Positions 6,917 through 15,357 of a stretch of DNA of 64,000 bases are shown here, one piece after another. The DNA lies in contig DBYO01000024.1 of the NCBI GenBank assembly GCA_002310235.1, positions 203-64,202 of the forward strand, given 5' to 3'. The translations under genes and the position numbers were made by a program. The notes under the pieces are model-generated. The model saw nothing but the letters and a program-made list of their open reading frames with translations, made no database searches and was not told the origin of the DNA. This stretch comes from Bacteroidales bacterium UBA1184. GTDB lineage: Bacteria; Bacteroidota; Bacteroidia; Bacteroidales; ML635J-15. The stretch's first letter is position 1; every line of letters begins with the position of its first letter.

Positions 6917-8407
6917 TTAATTGTTTTTCCTATCAACCTTCATTGCACCAGTACGCTTAAAGTCCTCGGTACGGATCTTTGTAACAGCAATCTGCATGTA
7001 CGACGGCAGTTTTGCGTTAACTTCGGCTACAAGCTTGTGCAATTCGGCACCAACAAACTGAGGATCCTGGTTTTCGAACGAATCCATACGCGGCAGGATT
7101 TCGATACCGATAACCTTTTCGCCGTCCTTTTCTACTTCTTTAACCAAGCAGTCGCGAACGCGTGCGTCCATATAGAAGTGTTCCTCGATAGCCTCAGGCG
7201 AAACGTTTTCACCGTTCTTCAGAAGAATAATGTTCTTGATACGGCCAGTTATATACAGGAATCCATCTTCGTCGAAACAAGCTAGGTCGCCGGTCTTCAG
7301 CCAACCGTCTTCCATTGCTTCGGCAGTAGCCTGCGGGTCGTTGTAGTAACCCATCATAATGTTTTCGCCCTTTACCCAAAGTTCACCGTTTACGAGCTTG
7401 AGTTCCTGTGCCGGATAAGGCTGACCAACCGATTCGGGTCTGTCTTCTACATTGGCATTACCAGAAACAAGGTTTGCCGACTCGGTAAGTCCGTAACCTT
7501 CGAGAAGTGTTATGCCAAGCTGCTTGAACATGGCGATTAACTTTGGCGGAACGTTTGCAGCACCGCAGATGAGCTGGTGAAGTTCGCCGCCGAGGAAACC
7601 GACACCGTACATCTTTATAAGTCCGAGGAGGATTTCAGCCATTCCAGGAACAACAACAAGGCAAGTAGGCTTTATTGCCGGAATCTTGCCGATCATACCC
7701 TTTATGTCCTCGCAGCTGTAGATGAGCGCACCAGTGTAAATGCATGAGAGGAAACCTCTTACAATACCGAAGATGTGCGACATAGGCAACAAAGCGATGT
7801 AGCGGTGAGGCTTCAGTACGCTGTCGGGCATGAAGATACCGTTGAAAGCACCGCGCATCATTGCACCCTGGCTCAACATTACGCCCTTAGGAGCACCAGT
7901 TGTTCCACCTGTGAAATATATGCAGGCAAGATCTTCCTTCTTTACGCTGGCACAAGGAGCAAACTTGTCGGAGGTTTCGCTTGCGCGAAGAACCTTAATA
8001 GGCAGACCTTCGCACATTGGCATGAATTCGTCGCGAACAAATATTGCCTCGATGTCGAACTTCTTTACCGAACCGGCAACTGCAGGAGCAGGAAGTTGTG
8101 CGGGAAGCATAACTACTGTATAGCCCGAAGTTGTAATTGCAAAGAAAAGTTCCATTGCATCGATGGTATTGCGGTCGAAGACAGCAATCTTGGCACCCTT
8201 CGAAAGGTTCAGGCTTTCGATAAGGGCACGACGTTTACCGATGCGCTCGTAGTACTGATGATATGTGTATGTATTTACCATATCCGAAACAGCCGGTCTG
8301 TCGGCATAATCACGATTTACCTTTTCCAACAAGTCAACCAGTGTCGGCAAATAAGGAAGTTTTTCCAATTCCTCTTTCGGAATCATGTTAAAAAAATAGT
8401 TTTCCAT
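6917..8407 (-). CDS. AMP-dependent acyl-activating enzyme (acyl-CoA or acyl-ACP synthetase)
   Basis: A 496-residue ANL-superfamily adenylating enzyme. The phosphate-binding loop YFTGGTTGAPKGVMLSQ lies near residue 170, the aromatic motif YGLTES near 305, the TGD motif in KTGDLACFDEDG near 375 and the hinge GRIKNIILLKNGENVSPEAIEE near 395. The C-terminal domain is complete, with the catalytic lysine region at FKRTGAMKVDR. It adenylates a fatty acid and passes it to CoA or to a carrier protein. The adjacent ACP gene (10-base gap) favours ACP as acceptor, as in the Aas enzyme; this is inference. The acyltransferase gene lies 17 bases upstream in the same operon. Confidence 0.88.
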   Translation of the reverse strand: MENYFFNMIPKEELEKLPYLPTLVDLLEKVNRDYADRPAVSDMVNTYTYHQYYERIGKRRALIESLNLSKGAKIAVFDRNTIDAMELFFAITTSGYTVVMLPAQLPAPAVAGSVKKFDIEAIFVRDEFMPMCEGLPIKVLRASETSDKFAPCASVKKEDLACIYFTGGTTGAPKGVMLSQGAMMRGAFNGIFMPDSVLKPHRYIALLPMSHIFGIVRGFLSCIYTGALIYSCEDIKGMIGKIPAIKPTCLVVVPGMAEILLGLIKMYGVGFLGGELHQLICGAANVPPKLIAMFKQLGITLLEGYGLTESANLVSGNANVEDRPESVGQPYPAQELKLVNGELWVKGENIMMGYYNDPQATAEAMEDGWLKTGDLACFDEDGFLYITGRIKNIILLKNGENVSPEAIEEHFYMDARVRDCLVKEVEKDGEKVIGIEILPRMDSFENQDPQFVGAELHKLVAEVNAKLPSYMQIAVTKIRTEDFKRTGAMKVDRKNN

Positions 8408-8424
8408 AGTATTAAGATAATTTG

Positions 8425-9057
8425 TTATTTACTAATTCGTTTTAATAGTTCACCTTGAAGTTCAATCATGCGGTCGTGCAATTTTTCGGTCTGCGCCTTG
8501 ATGTAGTCGGCAGTCATGCCTTCGGTTGGCGGATCGAGACGGAACGGTGCACTGACGATGAGCCTTGTCCTCTTGAAAAAGTTGTAGGGACCGTCGATAT
8601 ATACCATCACAATCTGCACACCTGCTATTGCCGCAATTGTAGTTATGCCCGAATGGAACGGAAGTATTTCCCTGTTCTTGCCGTGACGGCCTTCGGGATA
8701 TATGCAAATGTTTTCCTTCTGGTTGCGCAGGATGTCAACCGACTGGTAAACCCATTTGGTATCGACATTCTGTCGGTCGATTGGAATACATCCCGTATGA
8801 CGCAGGTACCAGGCCATGCCCTTGTTGTTCTCGAAGCGGTCTTTAGCCGCGAGATGATGTATGGGGTCGCGACGGAAAATTGTTCCTATTATTGTTCCAT
8901 CGAGGTGGTTTATATGATTGCTAACCAAAATCGTCGGTTCGGTTAGACGGTTTTTCTGCTTCTGCTTGTCCATGTAATATGCCTTGGGATGGAACACAAG
9001 GTGCACTAGGAAAGCTATGATCGCACAAAATATTTTGTCCATTGCCTTTTTCATCAT
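8425..9057 (-). CDS. PlsC-family lysophospholipid acyltransferase
   Basis: About 210 residues of the PlsC/LPLAT family. Motif I is present as SNHINHLDG (H-x4-D, catalytic His and Asp), motif III as YPEGRHGKNREILPFHSG, and a hydrophobic N-terminal segment (FCAIIAFLVHLVF) should anchor it to the inner membrane. Start chosen at ATG 9057 (a second ATG follows directly), preceded by AAAGAAGATG; the frame is open to 9099. First gene of a three-gene minus-strand operon with an acyl-activating enzyme and an ACP, together resembling the two domains and cofactor of Aas (lysophospholipid re-acylation). Confidence 0.85.
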   Translation of the reverse strand: MMKKAMDKIFCAIIAFLVHLVFHPKAYYMDKQKQKNRLTEPTILVSNHINHLDGTIIGTIFRRDPIHHLAAKDRFENNKGMAWYLRHTGCIPIDRQNVDTKWVYQSVDILRNQKENICIYPEGRHGKNREILPFHSGITTIAAIAGVQIVMVYIDGPYNFFKRTRLIVSAPFRLDPPTEGMTADYIKAQTEKLHDRMIELQGELLKRISK

Positions 9058-9328
9058 AACATCTTCTTTAGACAAATTTGCGGTTGCGAAGTTATACAAT
9101 TTATTTATAACAGCAAGTTTATTAGACCCTGATAAAAAAACAGGGAGCGGCGCACTTTATGTTATTTTATTAATAACAAAGAATATATCCGTGTATAAGC
9201 GACAAGAAACGACTAATAAACGAAAGTAAACGCTTAAAAACCGACTCGTGTTTCCGAATAGCCAGACCTTTGCAGCGGATTTCGAAAGGAAGTCCAGACG
9301 AAATGTTTAACGTTTAAAATTTTTGACT

Positions 9329-9679
9329 ATGAAATTAGGCGGACACGTAGAATTTGAATGCAAAGTCGGTTCGGCTCCTGAACTGGTAAACGAAATGTGC
9401 GGGCACAAGCTCGTAAGGTTTTTGATTGCTGTTATCGACAGGCGCATAAATAGCAACAGGTATTCGCAACAGACACACTGGTACACAGTGAACGCATTAG
9501 GCGACACAGCCGAAATGATACTTGAATCTGGCCTGCGTATATGTGACAATATAAATATTAGTGGCAGGTGGATAATTGACGGAAACCGCGACATGTACGG
9601 AAATGATGCATGCGAAATTATTGCAGAAAGAGTATCGGTTGCAAAGAATGGCTGCGCGATGAGTTATGAAGTTGCATAG
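9329..9679 (+). CDS. Divergent single-stranded DNA-binding (OB-fold) protein
   Basis: A 116-residue protein that I read as a diverged SSB. The order of SSB core features is kept: a VRFLIAVIDRR strand, the Q-T-H-W-Y-T-V-N-A-L-G-D turn (compare E-T-x-W-x-x-V-V-A-W-G in SSB), a helix AEMILESG, then GRWIIDG and a terminal strand CEIIAERVSV. It lacks the N-terminal MxNxVxLIGRLG strand of normal SSB and has no acidic C-terminal tip. It opens a five-gene accessory patch (9.3-11.3 kb) that also holds a more typical SSB paralogue. The 270 bases before it (9058-9328) hold no gene or consensus promoter that I can see. Start is ATG 9329; a TTG at 9323 is less likely. Confidence 0.6.
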   Translation: MKLGGHVEFECKVGSAPELVNEMCGHKLVRFLIAVIDRRINSNRYSQQTHWYTVNALGDTAEMILESGLRICDNINISGRWIIDGNRDMYGNDACEIIAERVSVAKNGCAMSYEVA

Positions 9680-9699
9680 AAGGCAAAAATCTGCATGAT

Positions 9700-10314
9700 A
9701 TGGACTTACTTAATGGTGCACCGATTGTAGAACTTAGTGGCGATGAATTCTTGCCTATCAAAGGGAAAACGTTCATCCAGCAAGTTGAAGAATTCTTTCA
9801 AAAACAAGGTGGGAGCGCTCATTCGACATTTGGAGATGTAATACTTGATAAAAAAGGAATACGAAATGATTTCCATCACGGAATGAGTCCAATTAAAAGA
9901 GCTTCGTTTGCCGCAGTTAAGGATGTACTTGAATGCGGAATCATTATCCAACAATTAGACTATTATCATACTAACAATAAGAAGCAAATGACAGGTATGA
10001 TAGCCGCTCCAATAAAGATAAGTGACAACCGGTATGTTTGCATAGTTGAAGTAATAGCAAATACAAACAATCAAAGACTATATCTACATGAAGCATTTTT
10101 AATAAAAAATCTCCAGGAGATTGTTGCGACTAGCCCCGTCCATGATAACATTATAATTACTTCACGGCAACCCCAAGGAGAAAATCTCTTTGAGGATGCT
10201 GCATCTAACTTGGTCCATGGTAGTGAAACTACGTCTCCACATCCTCAAGGAGAGATTGCAAAGATACTACAAAATTATGTAAGTGCAAATAAAAATAGCG
10301 TGCAAAAACAATAA
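9700..10314 (+). CDS. Accessory protein resembling phage-associated BECR/LPD-type domains
   Basis: A 204-residue protein without a signal peptide. The middle (residues about 45-135) has the layout seen in nuclease-like domains carried by phage and conjugative polyproteins: FGDVILDKKGIRNDFHHG, then IKRASFAAVKDVLECGIII, a GMIAAPIKISDNRYVCIVEV strand pair and RLYLHEAFLI. Conserved-looking His (FHHG, LYLHE) could be catalytic. The tail is Pro/Gln rich (SRQPQGEN, PHPQGEIAKIL), also usual in these proteins. Family assignment is by pattern recognition only. It follows the SSB-like gene by 20 bases and precedes a 70-residue unknown, so it is probably co-expressed. Confidence 0.5.
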   Translation: MDLLNGAPIVELSGDEFLPIKGKTFIQQVEEFFQKQGGSAHSTFGDVILDKKGIRNDFHHGMSPIKRASFAAVKDVLECGIIIQQLDYYHTNNKKQMTGMIAAPIKISDNRYVCIVEVIANTNNQRLYLHEAFLIKNLQEIVATSPVHDNIIITSRQPQGENLFEDAASNLVHGSETTSPHPQGEIAKILQNYVSANKNSVQKQ

Positions 10315-10329
10315 AAAAGGGATACGTGT

Positions 10330-10542
10330 ATGAGAAACAATGAATACAACATTATAAACGAAGTTTTCAATGCAAGACTTGAAGATCAGGGGAAGGCATT
10401 ATATCTAAATAAAAAAAAGATTCAAAATTTGATAGATATTCAGGGAATGACTTTCTCTGAGCCGACCTATCTGGATTTGAATCTCGCTACAAAAATAGTT
10501 AAAAATTTTAAGAATCCAATAAAAATTCAAAATAATCAATAA
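10330..10542 (+). CDS. Small protein of unknown function
   Basis: A 70-residue, lysine- and asparagine-rich protein without signal peptide or membrane segment. It starts MRNNEYNIINEVFNARLEDQ and contains YLDLNLATKIVKNF. Its gene lies 15 bases after the nuclease-like gene and 37 before the ssb paralogue. I do not recognise a family. Position directly after a possible nuclease would suit an immunity or regulatory role, but nothing in the sequence shows it. Confidence 0.5.
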   Translation: MRNNEYNIINEVFNARLEDQGKALYLNKKKIQNLIDIQGMTFSEPTYLDLNLATKIVKNFKNPIKIQNNQ

Positions 10543-10579
10543 AAAACCAAGAAATATTAACATTTAAAAATTAAAAACT

Positions 10580-10924
10580 ATGGATTCAAGAAATCATGTA
10601 CAGTTGATCGGTCGCTTGGGTGGCGAGCCGATAGTAAGAGACACAAAAAGCGGAAAAGTCGCAAGATTTTCAATCGCAATCAATGAACAGTTCACAGAGA
10701 ACGGCCAGTCGCGAACAAACACACAGTGGCACAACATTGTAGCATGGAGAAAACTCGCAGAGAAAATCGAATCGTCATGCCATAAGGGTAACGAAGTTAT
10801 GATCTGCGGAAAACTCACGAGCCACAGATACGAAGACCTAAACAAGGTGAAAAAATATGTCACCGAAGTGCTGGCAAGCGAGATAGTCTGCATGTCGAAG
10901 CAAGAAAAAGCAGAAGTAGCTTAG
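10580..10924 (+). CDS. Single-stranded DNA-binding protein, accessory paralogue
   Basis: A 114-residue SSB with a clear OB-fold: HVQLIGRLGGEPIVRDTKSG, VARFSIAINEQFTENGQ, TQWHNIVAWRKLAEKIE, GNEVMICGKLTSHRYED and YVTEVLASEIVCM. It lacks the disordered linker and the DDxPF acidic tip used to recruit repair partners, unlike the housekeeping ssb at 58.0 kb. This short form is common on plasmids, phages and conjugative elements. The following gene starts 4 bases after its stop codon. Confidence 0.88.
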   Translation: MDSRNHVQLIGRLGGEPIVRDTKSGKVARFSIAINEQFTENGQSRTNTQWHNIVAWRKLAEKIESSCHKGNEVMICGKLTSHRYEDLNKVKKYVTEVLASEIVCMSKQEKAEVA

Positions 10925-10928
10925 GATT

Positions 10929-11345
10929 ATGAAATTTGTCAAGAACATAGTAGCAAAGGAAATAATAGAAGCTATTCCCTCATCAATACAACTTCGACGG
11001 ACTTTTATCAAAAAACAATTAAGTCCATTAAAAGATTGTGAAGTTTTCTGTGGAAGCCTTGGCGTTTATGTAAAAATTGAAAACAAAAGTATTGTCGAAA
11101 TAGCAGAAAATGCTTCTGTTTCAATAAATTCAACAATTGCTGCACTTAATCTCCTGAATCTTGTCAGAAATGCAGAATTTGAAAAATTTTATATGCCAAC
11201 ATCAAATACGCAGATTACAAAATTCGGTGCTGTATTTATCATTAGCCTTAAAGCAATTCTTATGGGATATGGTATCTCCAAAATTTTGATTGCAGCAACA
11301 GAATATAGAGGCGCTTTATATTATTCCGTTACAATTCCGCCATAA
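10929..11345 (+). CDS. Accessory protein of unknown function, LPD-like pattern
   Basis: A 138-residue protein, cytosolic by appearance. It contains an internal VKIENKSIVEIAENASVS segment, a helical INSTIAALNLLNLVRNAEF, and a C-terminal strand pair with GALYYSVTIPP. This succession (K-S-I-x-E..., AAL..L..LV.NA, ...YYSVT) resembles large-polyvalent-protein-associated domains of mobile elements, but the match is weak and I would not name a function. It is the last gene of the patch; the stop codon is followed at once by a perfect terminator. Confidence 0.45.
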   Translation: MKFVKNIVAKEIIEAIPSSIQLRRTFIKKQLSPLKDCEVFCGSLGVYVKIENKSIVEIAENASVSINSTIAALNLLNLVRNAEFEKFYMPTSNTQITKFGAVFIISLKAILMGYGISKILIAATEYRGALYYSVTIPP

Positions 11346-11376
11346 AAATAAAGCACGGATAAACCGTGCTTTATTT
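11346..11376 (+). terminator. Terminator closing the SSB patch
   Basis: A perfect 13-bp stem (11346-11358 with 11364-11376) and 5-base loop; the arms are AT-rich outside and GCACGG inside, giving A- and T-runs on both strands. Confidence 0.85.
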
Positions 11377-11535
11377 AGCAATGCGGCAGGAATACACGTT
11401 CCGCGCAACTCACAATGCTAACAATGCAAAAGTAACAACATTTTTTGGATTAGCAATACTATTAACTAAAAAAGGATAGCGCAAATTTGTTAACAAGTTT
11501 TTGCAACAACGAGCGCAAAGACAAAAAATTGAAAT

Positions 11536-11543
11536 TAACTTTG
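11536..11543 (+). promoter_or_regulatory. -7 element for bcp-recA operon
   Basis: TAACTTTG matches TAnnTTTG 21 bases before the bcp ATG. The -33 element is not clear. Confidence 0.5.
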
Positions 11544-11563
11544 TAGTTTTAACACACACGGCA

Positions 11564-12025
11564 ATGATAACATTGAAAAAAGGCGATAAAGCGCCATCGT
11601 TCAGCGGAAAGAACCAGAACGATGAAATTATTGGTAGCGAACAGCTTGCCGGCAAGAAATACATCCTATACTTCTATCCGAAAGACAGCACTCCTGGCTG
11701 TACAGCGGAAGCCTGTGACCTGCGCGACAACTACAATTTCTGGATGAAACGCGGTTATACAATCATCGGCGTAAGCACCGACTCGGTTGCTAGCCACAAG
11801 AAGTTTATCGAAAAAAATTCGCTTCCGTTCGACCTTATTAGCGACAGCGACAAGGTGATTGTAAACGCTTTCGGTGTATGGGACAAGAAAAAGATGGCTG
11901 GTCGCGAATACTACGGAATTTTGCGCACAACTTTCGTCGTAAACGAAAAGGGAATCATTGACGAAGTGTTTACAAAAGTCGATACAAAGAATCACACAGA
12001 ACAGATAATTAAAGTATTAGAATAA
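11564..12025 (+). CDS. bcp: Thioredoxin-dependent thiol peroxidase Bcp/PrxQ
   Basis: A 153-residue peroxiredoxin. The catalytic stretch YPKDSTPGCTAEACDLRD carries the peroxidatic Cys (TPGCT) and, five residues later, the resolving Cys typical of PrxQ. RTTFVVNEKGII is the usual late strand. It reduces H2O2 and organic peroxides using thioredoxin. Start at ATG 11564, next to a -7 element; the frame is open further upstream, but that part would be leader sequence. It heads an apparent operon with recA (16-base gap). Confidence 0.93.
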   Translation: MITLKKGDKAPSFSGKNQNDEIIGSEQLAGKKYILYFYPKDSTPGCTAEACDLRDNYNFWMKRGYTIIGVSTDSVASHKKFIEKNSLPFDLISDSDKVIVNAFGVWDKKKMAGREYYGILRTTFVVNEKGIIDEVFTKVDTKNHTEQIIKVLE

Positions 12026-12041
12026 CAAAAAAATTACAGAT

Positions 12042-13052
12042 ATGGCAGAAACACCAGAAGAAATCAGAAAAGAAAAGCTGAAAGCAGTTCAGCTTGCAAT
12101 GGGTAAGATAGAAAAGGACTACGGCAAAGGCTCTATCATGATGCTTGGTGCTCAGGTAGTTGAAAATGTTCCAGTAATAAAGTCAGGTTCGATTGCTCTC
12201 GACGCTGCTCTTGGCGTTGGCGGTTATCCGCGCGGACGAGTAATCGAAATATACGGTCCCGAATCGTCAGGTAAGACAACACTCGCAATTCACGCCATTG
12301 CCGAAGCACAGAAAAACGGCGGTATCGCAGCAATAATTGATGCCGAACATGCATTCGACCGCTTCTATGCCGAAAAACTTGGCGTTGACATCGACAATCT
12401 AATCATCTCGCAGCCCGATAACGGCGAGCAAGCGCTCGAAATTGCCGACAACCTTATCCGCTCGGGAGCAATCGACATTATCGTAATCGACTCTGTTGCT
12501 GCTCTTACACCAAAAGCCGAAATTGAAGGCGAAATGGGCGACTCTAAGATGGGTCTTCAGGCACGACTGATGTCGCAGGCATTACGCAAGCTCACAGCAA
12601 CTATCAACAAGACACAGACTTGCTGCATCTTCATCAACCAGCTGCGTGAAAAAATCGGCGTTATGTTCGGCAATCCAGAGACAACCACCGGTGGTAACGC
12701 TTTGAAATTCTATGCCTCAATCCGCCTCGACATACGTCGTATCGGTCAGCTCAAGGACGGTGACACCGTTATTGGAAACCGCACCAAGGTAAAGGTTGTA
12801 AAGAACAAAGTTGCTCCGCCATTCAAGCAGGCAGAATTTGACATTCTATACGGCGAAGGCATCTCGAAGACTGGCGAAATCATCGATATGGCAGTAGAAC
12901 TCGAAATAATAAAGAAGAGCGGTTCGTGGTTCAGCTATGGTGAAACCAAACTTGGACAAGGACGCGACACCGTAAAACAGCTCATCGAGGACAATCCTGA
13001 AATGAGAGAAGAAATCGAGAACAAAATCAGAGAAAAGATTTCAGCAAAATAA
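12042..13052 (+). CDS. recA: Recombinase RecA
   Basis: A 336-residue RecA. Walker A is GPESSGKTT (about residue 70), Walker B is IDIIVIDSVAAL (about 145), followed by the L1 loop region GDSKMGLQARLMSQALRKL and L2 region FGNPETTTGGNALKFYAS. It forms the strand-exchange filament and triggers LexA-type SOS cleavage where present. The C-terminus is short and lysine-rich (ENKIREKISAK) and not strongly acidic. The stop codon shares a base with the start of the next gene (TAATG), so that gene is translationally coupled. I see no SOS box upstream that I could name with confidence. Confidence 0.98.
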   Translation: MAETPEEIRKEKLKAVQLAMGKIEKDYGKGSIMMLGAQVVENVPVIKSGSIALDAALGVGGYPRGRVIEIYGPESSGKTTLAIHAIAEAQKNGGIAAIIDAEHAFDRFYAEKLGVDIDNLIISQPDNGEQALEIADNLIRSGAIDIIVIDSVAALTPKAEIEGEMGDSKMGLQARLMSQALRKLTATINKTQTCCIFINQLREKIGVMFGNPETTTGGNALKFYASIRLDIRRIGQLKDGDTVIGNRTKVKVVKNKVAPPFKQAEFDILYGEGISKTGEIIDMAVELEIIKKSGSWFSYGETKLGQGRDTVKQLIEDNPEMREEIENKIREKISAK

Positions 13053-14131
13053 TGAAAAAATACGTCTATCTAACTCTGCTGATTATTTTCACGCTTCTTG
13101 CATATTCGTGCAAAGAAAATGGCGGAAATGACAACGGAGGAGAACAAAATGAACCGAAAACTTTGTCCGACAGCATACAAATGCTTTCGGACAAGATTCG
13201 GCAAAATCCTCACGATGCCGATCTTTTTGTACAGCGCTCCGACTTGCAGTTCATTAATGGCGACCTCGACGAAGCCATAAACGACATGGAAATCGCAATG
13301 AAGGTCGATTCTACAAAACCACCGTACTACTGCAAACTAGCAAGTCTGTACATGCTCAAAGCTAACGGATCAGAAAAAGCGAAAGAAGTGCTTAACAAGT
13401 GCATCAACCGCTATCCTTCGTATCAGCAGGCGCATATCGACCTTGCAAAGATTTTCCTGTATGTCGGAATGTTTCAGGAAGCTATGCAGGAAATACAGTT
13501 CCTAGAACTCAACAACCTGCAAAACGGCGATTCGTACTTTGTGCGCGGCATAATTCTACGCAAGGCATCAGAAACCGAATCGGATACAGCCAACACGCAC
13601 AAGTGGAAACTCGACGCTCTAACAGCTTTCAAGAAAGCTGTTGAATATGATGCCGAAAACTGGGAAGCCTACAACCTCATCGGCGTTAGCCTTACCGAAC
13701 TTGGCGATTCTATTGCATTGGAATATTTCAAGACAGCAATATCCAAATTTCCTGACAATCAAGAAATTAAATACTGGAATGGTTGGTCACTACGCAACTT
13801 CGGACATTACGAGGAAGCAAAGGACACATACATCGAAGCAGCTCAAATGGACAGTTCATCGTACTGGACTTTCATGGCATATAGCGATTTAGGCGACATG
13901 TATAGCAACATAAGCCTCGAACCCGACAGGTACAGCACTGCTATAAATTACTACTCCAATGCAATTGCCTGCGACACTACAGCTTTCGAGACAATTACCA
14001 AGCGTGGCGATGCTTACGCACAAAACAAGCAATATTCGCTTGCCGAAACCGACTACCGAAAGGCTCTGAAACTCGAAACAAACTACGAACCTGCTATCGA
14101 GGGACTTAACCGCATTGCAGGAAAACGATAG
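13052..14131 (+). CDS. TPR-repeat lipoprotein
   Basis: A 359-residue lipoprotein. A signal peptide ends in the lipobox LAYSC (Cys about residue 20), followed by a Gly/Asn/Glu-rich linker. The rest is tetratricopeptide repeats from about residue 45 to the end (for example ADLFVQRSDLQFINGDLDEAI, AYNLIGVSLTELGD, TKRGDAYAQNKQYSLAETDY). It is likely anchored in the outer or inner membrane facing the periplasm, as a protein-interaction scaffold. The start codon overlaps the recA stop by one base, and capA follows after 5 bases. Confidence 0.85.
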   Translation: MKKYVYLTLLIIFTLLAYSCKENGGNDNGGEQNEPKTLSDSIQMLSDKIRQNPHDADLFVQRSDLQFINGDLDEAINDMEIAMKVDSTKPPYYCKLASLYMLKANGSEKAKEVLNKCINRYPSYQQAHIDLAKIFLYVGMFQEAMQEIQFLELNNLQNGDSYFVRGIILRKASETESDTANTHKWKLDALTAFKKAVEYDAENWEAYNLIGVSLTELGDSIALEYFKTAISKFPDNQEIKYWNGWSLRNFGHYEEAKDTYIEAAQMDSSSYWTFMAYSDLGDMYSNISLEPDRYSTAINYYSNAIACDTTAFETITKRGDAYAQNKQYSLAETDYRKALKLETNYEPAIEGLNRIAGKR

Positions 14132-14136
14132 ACAAA

Positions 14137-15321
14137 ATGCAGGCAAAATTTTTGTTACATATCGCAATTGCTTTGTTTGTGCTTATGTGCGGTTGTAGTT
14201 CCAACGGGCAGACTTCCGATATTGCTACAACCGACAATAATGATACTGTTGTCGCACCCCAGCTACGCGAAGCAAAGCTAACCTTTGTCGGTGACTTTCT
14301 GTTCGAAGCACCGTTTTTCGCGGCTGTTGACAATGGCTACGACAGGAACTCCTATTTTTCACTAGTAAAAAAATACTTCGAAGACGATGACCTTTCTGTC
14401 GGCAACATGGAAGTAGTAATTGGCAACGACAAGATGAAGGTAAGCGGAGACAACTACAACTTCTGCGCACCGCACTACATTGGTGAACTTGTTTCATCGC
14501 TCGACATGCAGGTACTGTCAACAGCCAACAACCATACATTCGACCGTGGCATTGAAGGCATAAATTCCACACTCGATTTCTTCGACAGCACCGACATTGT
14601 TAATGTGGGAACTTACCGTAACCAGCAAGACCGCGAAACTCCAAGAATCGTTGAGAAAAACGGCATAAAGTTCGGATTTCTGGCATACACCTTAAGTACA
14701 AACCAACTTGTCCCGCAACAATACAGAAATCTCGTCGGATTGTATCGCAACCCAGAGACCCGGAAAGTTACCGACGAATACAAAGCATTGGTAGCCAACG
14801 AAATGTCGGCACTTAGACCGCAAGTAGATGTGCTAATCGTGATGATGCATTGGGGAACAGAATTTACATTCGAGCCTAACAGCGAGCAGAAGGAAATGGC
14901 AAAATTCCTCAACGAACATAACGCAGATATTGTCTATGGCAGTCACTCACATTCGGTACAACCAGTTGAAATTATTGGCAACGAGCATAAAACATTGGTT
15001 TACTATTCGCTTGGCAACTTTGCTTCGCAAGATGACGACATAGCCCGCACTCCAAAAGGCCAGGAAACATTCGACAATGCATACCAAGTCGGACTTTTGT
15101 CTCAGTTCAAGGTTAGCCTAACCGACAACGGTGTAGAATTCAGCGACCTTACCAATCATCTTATTGTCAACCACCTCAACTACGACATGAAAAAATTTGT
15201 CCTTGTTCCATTCGAGCAGTATGACGAATTCTACGCGAAAACCCACTACCGCTACAACCTTGGTTTCAATAGGGAATTTATCAATGGGCTATACGAGGTG
15301 GTGAATAAGAAGTTGAAGTAA
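14137..15321 (+). CDS. CapA-family metallophosphatase-fold lipoprotein
   Basis: A 394-residue protein of the CapA (poly-gamma-glutamate synthesis-associated, PgsA) family. An N-terminal lipobox (LMCGCSS) follows a short hydrophobic segment. The calcineurin-like core shows TFVGDFLFE (residue about 48), GNMEVVIG, STANNHTFDRG, MMHWGTEF, and GSHSHSVQPVE. These correspond to metal-binding Asp, Asn and His positions of the fold. In Bacillus CapA acts in export or attachment of poly-gamma-glutamate, but no capB/capC is present here, so the substrate is open. Last gene of the bcp-recA-TPR-capA run. Confidence 0.85.
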   Translation: MQAKFLLHIAIALFVLMCGCSSNGQTSDIATTDNNDTVVAPQLREAKLTFVGDFLFEAPFFAAVDNGYDRNSYFSLVKKYFEDDDLSVGNMEVVIGNDKMKVSGDNYNFCAPHYIGELVSSLDMQVLSTANNHTFDRGIEGINSTLDFFDSTDIVNVGTYRNQQDRETPRIVEKNGIKFGFLAYTLSTNQLVPQQYRNLVGLYRNPETRKVTDEYKALVANEMSALRPQVDVLIVMMHWGTEFTFEPNSEQKEMAKFLNEHNADIVYGSHSHSVQPVEIIGNEHKTLVYYSLGNFASQDDDIARTPKGQETFDNAYQVGLLSQFKVSLTDNGVEFSDLTNHLIVNHLNYDMKKFVLVPFEQYDEFYAKTHYRYNLGFNREFINGLYEVVNKKLK

Positions 15322-15357
15322 AAAATAGTAACATATTATCTCATCTTTATCATATTT

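Noticed and set aside
9260..9305. GAAAGGAAGTCCAGACG resembles the conserved GGAAAGTCC element of RNase P RNA
   Set aside because: None of the other conserved RNase P parts is found nearby, and the space to the next gene is far too short.
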